A DNA stretch of 44,024 nucleotides from Dongia mobilis (GCF_945906275.1 NZ_CAMDRA010000006.1:1-44024), one strand, 5' to 3'. Shown: positions 31,950 through 42,734, numbered from the stretch's first letter. Notes: generated by a model not told the origin, from the letters alone. Program-made: numbers and translations.

Positions 31950-34271
31950 CTATTCCGGATCGGCGGGCTGCAAAACCAGTTGCGCAGCCCCGCCACCCTT
32001 TAGTCCACGATAGACCCCATCCCGCCAATCGGTCAGCCAATCATCATAGTGCGGCGAGAGCGGATTGCCCGATTGTCCGCCGGCCAGGGCAAACTGTGCT
32101 GCCTCGGGTGCGGCGAAATCGAGCACGAAGCGCAGACCCGGCCCATGCACATGGGCGAGGGCGACACCCTTTCGCGGCGGCAGCGGCGTCCCGCGGTTGA
32201 TGGCAAAGAAATCGCCGTCCGTCGGCAGATCGGCGTCGAGCCAGTCGGCGAGCAGCGGCAGGTGGCGGAAGACGGGATGGCTGAAATGCGCCCGGTGGCT
32301 GTCGCCCCATCGCCATGTCGCCGCATCTGGTCCGTAAGCATCGGTGAGGTCACGGCGCGTTTCGCGAAAGGCCGTGGCGAGGATATCGGCACAGCTCTCC
32401 TTTGCCGGGCTGACAATATCGTCGCAGGCGCGCCCATCGGCGAGGATCAGCTGGAGCCGGGCGATCTGCCAGAACCACCAGTCGGGGAAATGGCCGCGCA
32501 TCTCGTCGGCAAGGAGCTGCTTCGCGACACGATCGATCAGGATCGTGGCGATCAGCGGGGCCGCCAGGTCGCGGTCCATGGCGCCATCCCAACTGGCGAG
32601 GATATCGGCCATCTCCGCATCCGCCGTCTCCAGTGCAGTTTGCCATTGCCGCACGAAGGCAAGCACAGGCGCCGAATGATTGTCCATCTGGACAGATTGC
32701 AATTGGCCAAGAGTGACCTGGTACTTGTTTTCCAGCAGGGCGCCAATCCGGTTCGCGCGGTCTTCTTCCGGCCAATCCGCGGTGATGAAGGAACGATAGC
32801 CCGCCGGCCTGATATCGTTGTTCGCTGTGACCAGCACACCGTTTCTGTCGCCATGCAATTGCGGCAGGGCCGCCATCGGCAGGGTACCCAGCCAGTCATA
32901 GGCGCCGCTCCAGCCCGGTGCCGGCAGGCGGCTCTCGGCAAAGATCGCCCGGCGCAGCGGCACGCGACCGGCAGCGATGAAGCCGGTGGCGCCGGTGCGA
33001 TCGGCATAGACCACGTTCTGCTCAGGCGCGTGAAAATCGACCAGCGCCACTTCCAGCGCTGTCGCATCGCGCGCATGGTTCATGGCAAGGATGCTCTCCG
33101 GCGTGCGGTCGCCTGGCAGCAGTGCCGTCCAGGCCAGGGCCAGCACGGTGTCCGGCGAAACACCATCGTCGCTGAGATCGGAAACGACCGGGCCGTGACG
33201 CGTGCCGCGCACGGTGATCTCGATCTCGGCCGCATCCTTGATCCTGATCGTTTCCTGCCGTGTGAGAAAGGGCTGTGGGCCGGTCGGGGTCAAGTAGTGA
33301 TCCGGGCGCTCCGCCACGATCCGCTCTTCGAACAGATCCTGTGTATCGCCATGGGTGGTCGTGAAGGTCCAGGCGACTTGGCCATTTGTGCCGATCATGA
33401 TGAAGGGAAGGCCAGGTGCCGTCGCTCCCGTCCAGGTCATATCTGGTGTTTCGAGGCGCGCCAGGTACCAGGTTGCCGGCAGGCCGAGGCCGAGATGCGG
33501 ATCGTTGGCGATGAGCGGCATTTCGCTGGCGCTGCGGAGAGGCCCCACAGCCCAGCTGTTCGAGGCTTCACTGAGCGGCTGGCGCCAGGTCGGCACGCTG
33601 CCGTCATCATTGCTGGCGGCGCGCGCCGTTGGTGCTGAAACCAGGAGATCGAACAGATAGGGCGGCAGCGCGCGCTTCATCAGCCGGTTGGTCGTTTCCG
33701 CCTGCCAATTGTTGGAAAGATCGAGGGCCATCAGGCGGCCCCAGACCAGGTAATCCGCCGGCCGCCAGGTCTCTGGCCGGTAGCCCAGCAGGTAGAATTC
33801 CGGCGGCCAGGCGCCTTCATGCGCCCCGACAAACGCATTCACGCCGGCGCTGTAGGCATTGAGCACGGATTTGAGCGCGGGACTTGCCGCCAGGACCTGT
33901 GCCTCGGCCGAGCGATAGAGCCCCAGCGTGCGCATCAGCCGGTCGGTCTCGAGCGTGTCAGATCCCAGAACCTCGGACAGGCGACCCGCGCCGAGGCGGC
34001 GCATCACATCCATCTGGAACAGCCGGTCCTGGGCATGGACGAAGCCCAGCGCGAAATAGGCATCGTTGCTGGACTGCGCGGCAATGGTGGGGACGCCGCG
34101 ATCGTCGCGGGTGATCGACACCGCGGCAGCGATGCCGTGCAAGACAATGTCACCCTCGGTCTGCGGCAGACTTGAGCGCAGCCACAGATAGCCGCCCAGG
34201 CCAGCGACGATGACAAGCAGGATCAGGCCCGCAAAGAGGCGGAATGTCCAGCGCAGCCCTTTGGCCATCAA
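31950..34271 (-). CDS. Penicillin acylase family protein (Ntn hydrolase)
   Basis: 773 aa, a full-length precursor. A membrane or signal segment is near the N-terminus (FRLFAGLILLVIVAGLGGYL). The alpha-chain begins with ITRDDRGVPTIAA and has GFVHAQDRLFQMDVMRRLGA. The autoproteolysis site reads EASNSWAVG, with the nucleophile Ser near residue 237. The beta-chain continues GLPFIMIGTNGQVAWTFTTT. Members cut amides such as penicillins, acyl-homoserine lactones or other N-acyl compounds; the natural substrate here is unknown. The CoA-transferase gene lies 36 nt upstream on the same strand. Confidence 0.93.
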   Translation of the reverse strand: MMAKGLRWTFRLFAGLILLVIVAGLGGYLWLRSSLPQTEGDIVLHGIAAAVSITRDDRGVPTIAAQSSNDAYFALGFVHAQDRLFQMDVMRRLGAGRLSEVLGSDTLETDRLMRTLGLYRSAEAQVLAASPALKSVLNAYSAGVNAFVGAHEGAWPPEFYLLGYRPETWRPADYLVWGRLMALDLSNNWQAETTNRLMKRALPPYLFDLLVSAPTARAASNDDGSVPTWRQPLSEASNSWAVGPLRSASEMPLIANDPHLGLGLPATWYLARLETPDMTWTGATAPGLPFIMIGTNGQVAWTFTTTHGDTQDLFEERIVAERPDHYLTPTGPQPFLTRQETIRIKDAAEIEITVRGTRHGPVVSDLSDDGVSPDTVLALAWTALLPGDRTPESILAMNHARDATALEVALVDFHAPEQNVVYADRTGATGFIAAGRVPLRRAIFAESRLPAPGWSGAYDWLGTLPMAALPQLHGDRNGVLVTANNDIRPAGYRSFITADWPEEDRANRIGALLENKYQVTLGQLQSVQMDNHSAPVLAFVRQWQTALETADAEMADILASWDGAMDRDLAAPLIATILIDRVAKQLLADEMRGHFPDWWFWQIARLQLILADGRACDDIVSPAKESCADILATAFRETRRDLTDAYGPDAATWRWGDSHRAHFSHPVFRHLPLLADWLDADLPTDGDFFAINRGTPLPPRKGVALAHVHGPGLRFVLDFAAPEAAQFALAGGQSGNPLSPHYDDWLTDWRDGVYRGLKGGGAAQLVLQPADPE

Positions 34272-34307
34272 ACGCGTGTCCTGACAGAGTCGGTTCGGAC
34301 GGCGAGC

Positions 34308-35516
34308 TTAGCCGGCTTCCGGGAAGTCGGCCAGAATGCGTGCGCGATCCTGGTCAAGCTCCGGCGCCGCCGGCCGCACAGCGGGTGTCGCAAAGCCGGA
34401 GAATTTGATCGGCGAGCCGGCCACCTCCAGCGGTGCCACGCTGGGATCGTCGACCGGCAGCACGATCTGCCGGTGCTGCACCTGCGGGTCGTGAATCGCC
34501 TGTTCCACATTGTTGATCGGCGCCGAGGGGATGCCCGTGCGGTTGAACAGGTCGAGCCAATAGGCGGTCGAATTCTCGGTCAGGAATGTCTCCAGCGTCT
34601 CCTTCAACTGGATGACATGTTCCGACCGCTTGGCGTTGGTAGCGAAGCGCGGATCGTCGGCCAATGTGGCATGCTGCACCACGCCGCAGAAGGTTCTGAA
34701 CAGGGAATCATTCCCGCAGGCGATGACGACATAGCCGTCTTTCGTCCGGTACGCTTCAAAGGGTGCAATCGATGGGTGCCGCGCACCCAGTGGTTTGGGC
34801 GATGTGCCGGTGGAGTAATAGCGCGCGATGGCGTTCTCCAGCAAAGCGAGCTGGCTGTCGAGCATGGCGACATCGACGGCAATTCCCTCGCCGGACTGAT
34901 TGCGGTGATGCAATGCCGAGACGATGCCGAGTGCTGTGAAGAGACCGGCGCCGAGATCACCGATCGAGGCACCGACGCGGGTCGGTTCGCCACCCTCATG
35001 GCCGGTGATGCTCATGATGCCGCCCATGGCCTGGGCGATGATGTCGTAGGCCGGGCGGTCTGCATAGGGGCCGGTCTGGCCGAAGCCGGAGGTCGAGGCG
35101 TAGATCAGCTTCGGATAAAGCCGCTTCAGTTCCTCCTGGCCGAAACCGAGCCGTGCCATGGTGCCGGGGCGGAAGTTCTCGATCATCACATCGGCGCCGC
35201 GCAGCAGCCGGTGCAGGATCGCCTGGTCATCTTCATTCTTGAGATCAAGGGCGATCGATTCCTTGCCGCGGTTCTGGGCGATGAAATAGCCGGACTTGCC
35301 GTTGATGAACGGCCCATAGGCGCGGGAATCGTCGCCGCCCTTGGGATTTTCCACCTTGATCACCCGGGCGCCCAGATCAGAGAGCAGCATGGTGCAGAAC
35401 GGCCCCGCCAGCACCCGGGTCAGGTCGATGATCACGATGCCGGAAAGCGGCCCCCTGGTCGTCCCCGCGGCCGTACCCCCGGCCTTATCTCGGGTCGCCC
35501 CGTTCGACTGCGCCAT
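34308..35516 (-). CDS. CaiB/BaiF family (class III) CoA-transferase
   Basis: 402 aa from the ATG at 35516 (MAQSNGATRDKAGG); an upstream ATG at 35573 is possible but lacks family sequence. Family landmarks are GIVIIDLTRVLAGPFCTMLL, DLGARVIKVENP, the Asp-containing DVMIENFRPGTMARLGFG region and VGASIGDLGAGLFTALGIVS. Members transfer CoA between carboxylic acids, for example formate/oxalate, carnitine or succinate pairs. Specificity is not readable. It is divergent from the decarboxylase gene and probably co-transcribed with the acylase. Confidence 0.93.
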   Translation of the reverse strand: MAQSNGATRDKAGGTAAGTTRGPLSGIVIIDLTRVLAGPFCTMLLSDLGARVIKVENPKGGDDSRAYGPFINGKSGYFIAQNRGKESIALDLKNEDDQAILHRLLRGADVMIENFRPGTMARLGFGQEELKRLYPKLIYASTSGFGQTGPYADRPAYDIIAQAMGGIMSITGHEGGEPTRVGASIGDLGAGLFTALGIVSALHHRNQSGEGIAVDVAMLDSQLALLENAIARYYSTGTSPKPLGARHPSIAPFEAYRTKDGYVVIACGNDSLFRTFCGVVQHATLADDPRFATNAKRSEHVIQLKETLETFLTENSTAYWLDLFNRTGIPSAPINNVEQAIHDPQVQHRQIVLPVDDPSVAPLEVAGSPIKFSGFATPAVRPAAPELDQDRARILADFPEAG

Positions 35517-35662
35517 CTCCCCAATCCCCCCGACCTGCGTTTTGTCATTAATATGACTTGTTCCTTGGGGCATTTAGATAGCTGATCCGGGGGCTGGGTG
35601 ACAACAGCGGGGCTATCGGCTAGAAGCCCATGAGGTCGGCACATGAGCTTCGTGAGTAGGGT

Positions 35663-36814
35663 ATGGCGAAGGAATTCGAGAGCGTTCGGAGCATGATCGA
35701 GACGCTGAAGCCCAGCTATCCGGTCTATTGCCTGCGGCCCGAGATCATCACCCAGGCGGCGACCCGGTTCCTGGAGCAGTTCCCCGGCCGGGTCCTCTAT
35801 GCGGTGAAGTGCAACCCTCATGCCGAGGTGCTGCGCGCGCTGCACCGCGCCGGCATCCGCCATTTCGACACCGCCTCGCTGCCCGAGATCGCCCAGGTGC
35901 GCGAGAGCTTTCCCGATGCCGCCTGCTACTTCATGCATCCGGTGAAGGGCCGCGCCGTCATCAACACGGCCGCCAAGGTCTATGAGATCGACACTTACAT
36001 CATCGATCATCCGAGCGAGCTCAACAAGATCCTCGCCGAAACCGGCGGTGCCGAGGGTCTTACCATCTATGTCCGCCTGAAGACGCCGCCGGTCGATGGC
36101 GCCTTCTATCACCTTGCAGCGAAATTCGGCGCCGATGTCGACGATGCGGCTGCCATGCTGCGCGATGCATCCTCGCGCGGCTGCCGCGTCGGCCTTGCCT
36201 TCCATGTCGGCTCGCAATGCCTCGTCCCCGGCGCCTATGGCGAGGCGCTGAAGATCGTCGGCGAGGTGCTGGAGAAGGCCAAGGTGGATATCGTCGGCCT
36301 CGATGTCGGGGGTGGCTTTCCGGCGGAGTATCTCGGCACCAACATGCCGCCCTTCGAGGATTTCATTCACGAGATCGAAGAGGGTGTGAAGAAGCTGAAA
36401 CTGCGCCGCGATTGCGTGTTGATGTGCGAACCCGGCCGCGCGCTGGTGGCGCATGCGGTCTCGGTGGTGACCCAGGTTCAACTGCGCAAGGACGACCAGC
36501 TCTACATCAATGACGGCATCTACGGCTCGCTGTCGGAAACGGTCGATGCCGGCGTCAAGCTGCCGGCGCGGGAGCATCGCCTGGCCGGTTCGCTCACCGG
36601 CGGGCCCAAGGACTTCATCCTCAACGGTCCCACCTGCGATTCCCTTGACGTGCTGCCTTCGACCTTCTCATTGCCCTCGGATATCGACGAGGGCGACTGG
36701 ATCGAGATCGACCGTGTCGGTGCCTATTCGAACGCGCTGGCCACGCGCTTCAACGGCTTCGCGCCGGAAACGCTGGTTGTTGTCCATGACCAGCCGATGG
36801 GATCGGTGCGTTGA
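35663..36814 (+). CDS. Type III PLP-dependent ornithine/lysine decarboxylase
   Basis: 383 aa, the alanine-racemase-fold decarboxylase type. The PLP lysine lies in LYAVKCNPHAEVLRAL. HFDTASLPEI and AFHVGSQCLVPGAYGEAL follow, then GLDVGGGFPAEYLG, which binds the cofactor phosphate, and MCEPGRALVA. The second-subunit active-site Cys is in GPTCDSLDVL. It makes putrescine from ornithine or cadaverine from lysine, tying in with the polyamine transport genes at 15882-22593. The ATG at 35663 has AGTAGGGT upstream. Its stop overlaps the TTG of the next gene. Confidence 0.93.
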   Translation: MAKEFESVRSMIETLKPSYPVYCLRPEIITQAATRFLEQFPGRVLYAVKCNPHAEVLRALHRAGIRHFDTASLPEIAQVRESFPDAACYFMHPVKGRAVINTAAKVYEIDTYIIDHPSELNKILAETGGAEGLTIYVRLKTPPVDGAFYHLAAKFGADVDDAAAMLRDASSRGCRVGLAFHVGSQCLVPGAYGEALKIVGEVLEKAKVDIVGLDVGGGFPAEYLGTNMPPFEDFIHEIEEGVKKLKLRRDCVLMCEPGRALVAHAVSVVTQVQLRKDDQLYINDGIYGSLSETVDAGVKLPAREHRLAGSLTGGPKDFILNGPTCDSLDVLPSTFSLPSDIDEGDWIEIDRVGAYSNALATRFNGFAPETLVVVHDQPMGSVR

Positions 36815-37662
36815 GCGGCATGCGGCAAAAGCAGTTTCTGGCACTCAGTCCGGCCGGCTTTCACAATGTCGCCTATGTGGAATGGGGCGATCCCGCGGCG
36901 TCGCGCGTGATCCTCTGCTGCCATGGCCTCACGCGAAACAGCCGCGATTTCGATGCCCTGGCGACCGAATTGTCGAAAGTGGCACGGGTCATCTGCCCGG
37001 ATATCGTCGGTCGCGGCAAGAGCGATTGGCTGCGCGATCCGGTTCATTACGGCTACCCGCAATATTGCGCGGATATGAGCGCCCTTATCGCCAGGCTCGA
37101 TGTCACGGAACTCGATTGGGTCGGCACCTCCATGGGCGGCCTCATCGGCATGACGCTGGCAGCCCAGGCCGGCACACCCATCCGCAAGCTGGTCATCAAC
37201 GATGTCGGCCCGTTTGTGCCCAAGGCGGCACTGCTCCGCATCGCGGATTATGTCGGCCTCGACAATCGCTTCTCGTCGCTGATCGCCGTCGAGACGCATC
37301 TCCGGAAAGTGCTCGCCCCCTTCGGCCCGCTGACTGATGCGCAATGGCAGCATATGGTGGCCTTCGGTCACCGCCTGCGGCCGGACGGCACCTATGGCCT
37401 CGCCTATGATCCGGCGATCGCCGTCAACGTAAAGATGGCGGTGCAGGATTGGAATTTGTGGGCGCTCTGGGACAAGGTCGTGGCGCCGACCCTGGTCCTG
37501 CGCGGTGCGGATTCCGATCTGTTGACGGCGGAGACCGCTGCGGAAATGACGCAGCGTGGTCCCAAGGCACACCTGGTGACCTGGGCCGGCATGGGCCACG
37601 CCCCGGCCCTGTTGACGGCAGAGCAGATCGATCAGATCAAAGAATGGCTGACGGGCAGATAA
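36811..37662 (+). CDS. Alpha/beta hydrolase
   Basis: 283 aa from the TTG (TTGA overlap with the decarboxylase stop) or 280 aa from the ATG at 36820. The fold is clear: CCHGLTRNSRDFDAL oxyanion region, nucleophile elbow GTSMGGLIG, acid in VLRGADSDLLTAE and histidine in GMGHAPALL. The substrate is unknown. Translational coupling to the decarboxylase suggests a shared transcript but not necessarily a shared pathway. Confidence 0.88.
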   Translation: MSGMRQKQFLALSPAGFHNVAYVEWGDPAASRVILCCHGLTRNSRDFDALATELSKVARVICPDIVGRGKSDWLRDPVHYGYPQYCADMSALIARLDVTELDWVGTSMGGLIGMTLAAQAGTPIRKLVINDVGPFVPKAALLRIADYVGLDNRFSSLIAVETHLRKVLAPFGPLTDAQWQHMVAFGHRLRPDGTYGLAYDPAIAVNVKMAVQDWNLWALWDKVVAPTLVLRGADSDLLTAETAAEMTQRGPKAHLVTWAGMGHAPALLTAEQIDQIKEWLTGR

Positions 37663-38618
37663 GAACCCTCCGGAAACTCGAATTGCCGCCGTTCCGGCCG
37701 TTGCGGCTGTGGCGGGGTGGCGATCTGCAGACCCTGCGCAACTGGATCCGGCCGCCCAAGGACAATCTCGATCTCTGGCCTGGCGAAGGACATATCTTCA
37801 CCTGCAACGACGGCACCGGCGATCGGCTGATTGCCAAGCTGCACCGGCCGACCGATGCCGGGAAACGCCCACTCATTCTCCTTATCCACGGCCTGTCAGG
37901 CAGCGAGGACAGCTACTATGTGCGGGTCAGCGCCAGCCATCTCCTGGCGGCCGGCTACCCGGTCATGCGCCTCAATCTGCGCGGCGCCGGTCCTGGCCGC
38001 GACTTTGCCAAGGGCACCTATCACGCTGGGCGCAGCGAAGACATCGCAAGCGCGCTGGCTGGTCTCGATCCAAGGCAGAAACGGCATGGCGTGGTGGCGG
38101 TCGGATTCTCGCTGGGCGGCAACGTGCTGCTGAAATATCTGAGCGAAACCGGCGCCAACGCCGATCTCTTGGGCGCCGTCAGTATCTCGGCGCCGATCGA
38201 CCTCAAGGCCACATCCGTTTCCATCACCTCAAAGCGCAACCGGCTTTACCATGCGCATCTCATCGACGGCATGCGCGTTGAGCGCGGCATCATCGCCAAG
38301 GATATCCGCACCATCACGGAATATGACAACCGCATCGTGGCGCCTGAGAACGGTTTCCGCGATGCCGACGAATACTATGCCGAATCCTCAGCCGCCCCGC
38401 GCTTGGGGGGTGTTCGGGTGCCGACCATGGTGATCCACGCTTCGGACGACCCGTGGATTCCGGTTGCCTGCTACGGCCAGGTGAAGTGGGACGACAATCC
38501 CTACCTGCAGTTGAAGCTGCCGGTCTCCGGCGGCCATGTCGGCTTCCATGGCCAGGGCCTCGACCGGCCCTGGTACGACATGGCGCTGCTGAAATTCCTT
38601 CAGATTCTTGCACGCTAG
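37644..38618 (+). CDS. YheT-family alpha/beta hydrolase
   Basis: 324 aa from the ATG at 37644, overlapping the previous gene by 19 nt. The track's start at 37449 is inside that gene in another frame. YheT features: PPFRPLRLWRGGDLQTL at the start, ILLIHGLSGSEDSYYVR, NLRGAGPG, the nucleophile elbow GFSLGGNVLLKYL, acid in HASDDPWIP and histidine in SGGHVGFHG. Members are esterase-like enzymes of unclear role. Confidence 0.88.
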   Translation: MADGQIRTLRKLELPPFRPLRLWRGGDLQTLRNWIRPPKDNLDLWPGEGHIFTCNDGTGDRLIAKLHRPTDAGKRPLILLIHGLSGSEDSYYVRVSASHLLAAGYPVMRLNLRGAGPGRDFAKGTYHAGRSEDIASALAGLDPRQKRHGVVAVGFSLGGNVLLKYLSETGANADLLGAVSISAPIDLKATSVSITSKRNRLYHAHLIDGMRVERGIIAKDIRTITEYDNRIVAPENGFRDADEYYAESSAAPRLGGVRVPTMVIHASDDPWIPVACYGQVKWDDNPYLQLKLPVSGGHVGFHGQGLDRPWYDMALLKFLQILAR

Positions 38619-38703
38619 ACCTGCGACAACGTGCCCTGAGCCCAGCTCGCCCAGGAATGCTACTCAAACGCATTCCAAATTCGGCTCGCTGTGAGACAGG
38701 TCA

Positions 38704-38910
38704 ATGCAAAACCCGGAAATAACAGAGTCGGCGCGGTCGGCAATGTCGGACTTCGACGACGGACTTGCCTGGTTCGGATTCAATGTGATCCTGACGATCG
38801 CGCTGGTTGCGATCCTCTGGTCGCCAGCCATCATCTTCTATGTAGCGGCGACACTGGTGCCCACGATGCTGTTGGCGATCATCGGCATCACGCTCAACCA
38901 AAAAGCCTGA
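38704..38910 (+). CDS. Small membrane protein, unknown
   Basis: 68 aa. A charged N-terminus (PEITESARSAMSDFDDG) is followed by two hydrophobic stretches (FGFNVILTIALVAILW and AIIFYVAATLVPTMLLAIIG). The start is preceded by GACAGG. I do not recognise the family. Membrane-like composition throughout makes a real gene more likely than chance, but the evidence is modest. It is convergent with hemB, 15 nt apart. Confidence 0.55.
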   Translation: MQNPEITESARSAMSDFDDGLAWFGFNVILTIALVAILWSPAIIFYVAATLVPTMLLAIIGITLNQKA

Positions 38911-38925
38911 CCTGCCGGCTCTCGC

Positions 38926-41401
<2,476 letters not shown>

Positions 41402-41425
41402 TGTACGTCTCCAGAGTGTGATATG

Positions 41426-41896
41426 TCAGGCGGCAAGTGAATTATTGTCTCGCAGGTTTATGGAAATCTCAAGCCGGGTGGGTGTCGCGTTTCGGAGCAG
41501 GTCCAGCACCGGGTCATGCCGTTCGACTGTGATTCGCAGCCGTTCCAGGGCATAAATATCTGCGGAACTAGAAATTCTCGCTTCAGCGCGCAAAGAACTC
41601 GGGCCTGGGCGGACGCTGTCCGACGTGGCTGCAAGCCCATTGAGATCCAAGCCCGCTTCGATGCGGATTTCAACCTCGTTGAGCGGAATGTCGAGGGCCG
41701 CGGCAAAACGGCGATAGCTAGCGGCAAGGCTGCCGGCGAGCACCTCCAGGATCCGCTGCACATGGTCGAGTTCCGGTCGCCGCGCCTGGGGCGCTTCCAC
41801 GCCGGCGCGCGCTTTCAACGTGACCTGGGCGCAATGCGGGCTGCGCCGGATCTCGTCCTGCAATCGGGAAATGGTGGTGTCGGTTTCGGTCGTCAT
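41426..41896 (-). CDS. OsmC-like protein lacking the catalytic cysteine
   Basis: 156 aa. The OsmC fold is recognisable from LEVLAGSLAASYRRFAAALD, LNEVEIRIEAGLDLNGL, SVRPGPSSLRAEARISSS and the end RHDPVLDLLRNATPTRLEI. In OsmC/Ohr peroxidases the first helix holds a reactive Cys (GSC-type); aligned from the following Tyr, that position is Ser (about residue 56). The second Cys position is also not Cys (HDPVLD). Peroxidase activity is therefore unlikely. A strong GAGGAGG ribosome-binding site lies 9 nt before the ATG. It is the first gene behind the SAM-II riboswitch and is followed by metY, suggesting a role in sulfur or methionine metabolism. Confidence 0.75.
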   Translation of the reverse strand: MTTETDTTISRLQDEIRRSPHCAQVTLKARAGVEAPQARRPELDHVQRILEVLAGSLAASYRRFAAALDIPLNEVEIRIEAGLDLNGLAATSDSVRPGPSSLRAEARISSSADIYALERLRITVERHDPVLDLLRNATPTRLEISINLRDNNSLAA

Positions 41897-41947
41897 CGAA
41901 GATAGCCCTCCTCAAAGGCAGTCACATCCGCCCGGGGCCAAGGCACT

Positions 41948-41999
41948 GCAGCGCTTTAGCTCTTGGTGACGCGGTGCAAGCTGCCCCTCAAATCCCGCG
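41948..41999 (-). promoter_or_regulatory. SAM-II riboswitch upstream of the OsmC-like/metY operon
   Basis: Minus-strand RNA. P1 is CGCGG pairing with CCGCG. Loop 1 begins GATTTG and ends CTTGCA, the conserved SAM-II loop. The 3' part has the conserved GCTAAA. The pseudoknot P2 pairs GCAGC in the loop with GCTGC after GCTAAAGC. From P1 to the end of P2 is 52 nt, the same size as the known minimal SAM-II aptamer, and the order of all conserved elements matches it. The regulated gene set (metY) is a classic SAM-II target. The gene start is about 52 nt downstream, so the switch probably acts on translation or on a further hairpin. Confidence 0.85.
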
Positions 42000-42032
42000 G
42001 GTCCGTTGTGGTGGACCAGGCCCGGAAACGAC

Positions 42033-42060
42033 AAAACCCGCCGCGTCAGGGACGGGCGGG
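42033..42060 (-). terminator. Intrinsic terminator inside the metY leader
   Basis: Minus strand: CCCGCC-CGTC, a 3-nt loop, then GACG, one bulged C, and GGCGGG, followed by TTTT. This makes a 10-bp stem with a U-run, placed 3 nt after the stop of the 13-codon ORF and about 34 nt before the SAM-II aptamer. Readthrough would be needed for metY expression from the upstream promoter. Confidence 0.82.
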
Positions 42061-42063
42061 CAG

Positions 42064-42105
42064 CTAAAACACTGGTTTCATGCCGAAACCGCGCTTTAGC
42101 TGCAT
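42064..42105 (-). CDS. Putative 13-aa leader peptide before the terminator
   Basis: Too short for the track. ATG at 42105, then MQLKRGFGMKPVF and TAG. GAGG sits 11 nt upstream of the ATG. The ORF lies between a good promoter and an intrinsic terminator, the position of an attenuation leader peptide. It carries two Met codons but no run of a single control codon. The sequence also forms a long hairpin (GCAGCTAAA with TTTAGCTGC, with an inner GGTTTC/GAAACC stem). It shares AGCTAAAGCGC with the riboswitch downstream. Translation is predicted, not shown. Confidence 0.6.
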   Translation of the reverse strand: MQLKRGFGMKPVF

Positions 42106-42125
42106 TTATAAGGCACCTCAACGTC

Positions 42126-42154
42126 GGATAGAACATTTGGCCACCCGGCGTCAA
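42126..42154 (-). promoter_or_regulatory. Sigma-70-type promoter for the leader and metY operon
   Basis: Minus strand: CTTGACG (-35) and CTATCC (-10) with a 17-nt spacer, close to the alphaproteobacterial housekeeping consensus. The start site would fall near 42120, only about 15 nt before the leader ORF, which leaves just enough room for its GAGG. Confidence 0.65.
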
Positions 42155-42244
42155 GTGTTTGATTTTATTATGTCTGATGGCTGTTGTCGGATGACCGAAA
42201 GGTGAACGACATTCGACATTGGCGCGCAACGTGGCGCGTTACGA

Positions 42245-42448
42245 TCACTTGAACTGCTCCTTTTCTTCCAACTCGCTGCAGTCGCCGCAGACGTGCCGCC
42301 ACTCTTCGCGCTCGCCCAACTCGACCAGCCAGCCGCGCCGGCGCGCTTCGTTGGTCAGAGCCTGAACGTCGCGGGCGGGGTGGACAACCTTGCGGCTTTC
42401 GCAGATGTCACAGGTGGCGGAAACGCCCTTGCCAGTGAAGCGGATCAT
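42245..42448 (-). CDS. Small CxxC...CxxC protein, probably phage-derived
   Basis: 67 aa. Two CxxC pairs (TCDICESRKV and HVCGDCSELE) suggest a zinc ribbon. AAGGAAA precedes the ATG at a good distance. It lies 16 nt downstream of the DNA polymerase fragment, an arrangement seen in phage replication modules. The function is unknown. Confidence 0.65.
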   Translation of the reverse strand: MIRFTGKGVSATCDICESRKVVHPARDVQALTNEARRRGWLVELGEREEWRHVCGDCSELEEKEQFK

Positions 42449-42464
42449 ATGCAGTTTTCCTTAT

Positions 42465-42731
42465 CTATTTGCGGTAGCGTCGGCCGATCCAGCCGGACGC
42501 AGCGATCGGCAAACCCCCGGCCCAAGCTGGGGGCTCGGCCAGTAGCTGCTCAAAATGCTCTTTGGAGCCCCGGCCCTTGCGGATGCGGGCCACGGCCTGA
42601 TCGTGGACCGACAACACCGTCTGGTATCCGTGCCGTTCGATCCGGACCATCGCTTCAGCCATGACATCCCTGGCGACGCCGGACGTGACGTTTTCGGCGC
42701 AACCGGAATACCCGGCCGCTTCAATGAGGGA
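42465..42731 (-). pseudogene. C-terminal remnant of a phage family A DNA polymerase
   Basis: The frame is open for 88 codons back to a TAA at 42732. It matches the last part of phage T7-like/Pol I palm domains: GCAENVTSGVARDVMAEAMV, then HGYQTVLSVHDQAVARI, and the end WAGGLPIAASGWIGRRYRK. The catalytic HDE of motif C reads HDQ. The rest of the polymerase is absent upstream in any frame I checked. The track's 65-aa ORF (from 42662) is the 3' part of this. It is a relic of a prophage or similar element and is unlikely to be functional. Confidence 0.8.
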
Positions 42732-42734
42732 TTA

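Noticed and set aside
32049-33638. 529-aa plus-strand ORF
   Set aside because: Antisense to the penicillin acylase gene, which has an intact Ntn-hydrolase processing site.
42060-42118. Possible first SAM-II aptamer in tandem with the second
   Set aside because: TATAAATGCAGCTAAAGCG resembles the 3' half of SAM-II, but no matching P1 strand or GATTT/TTGCA loop is present upstream, and the stretch is explained by the leader ORF.
41912-42229. 105-aa minus-strand ORF
   Set aside because: It runs through the promoter, leader peptide, terminator and riboswitch in another frame, so those RNA and control elements explain the sequence better.
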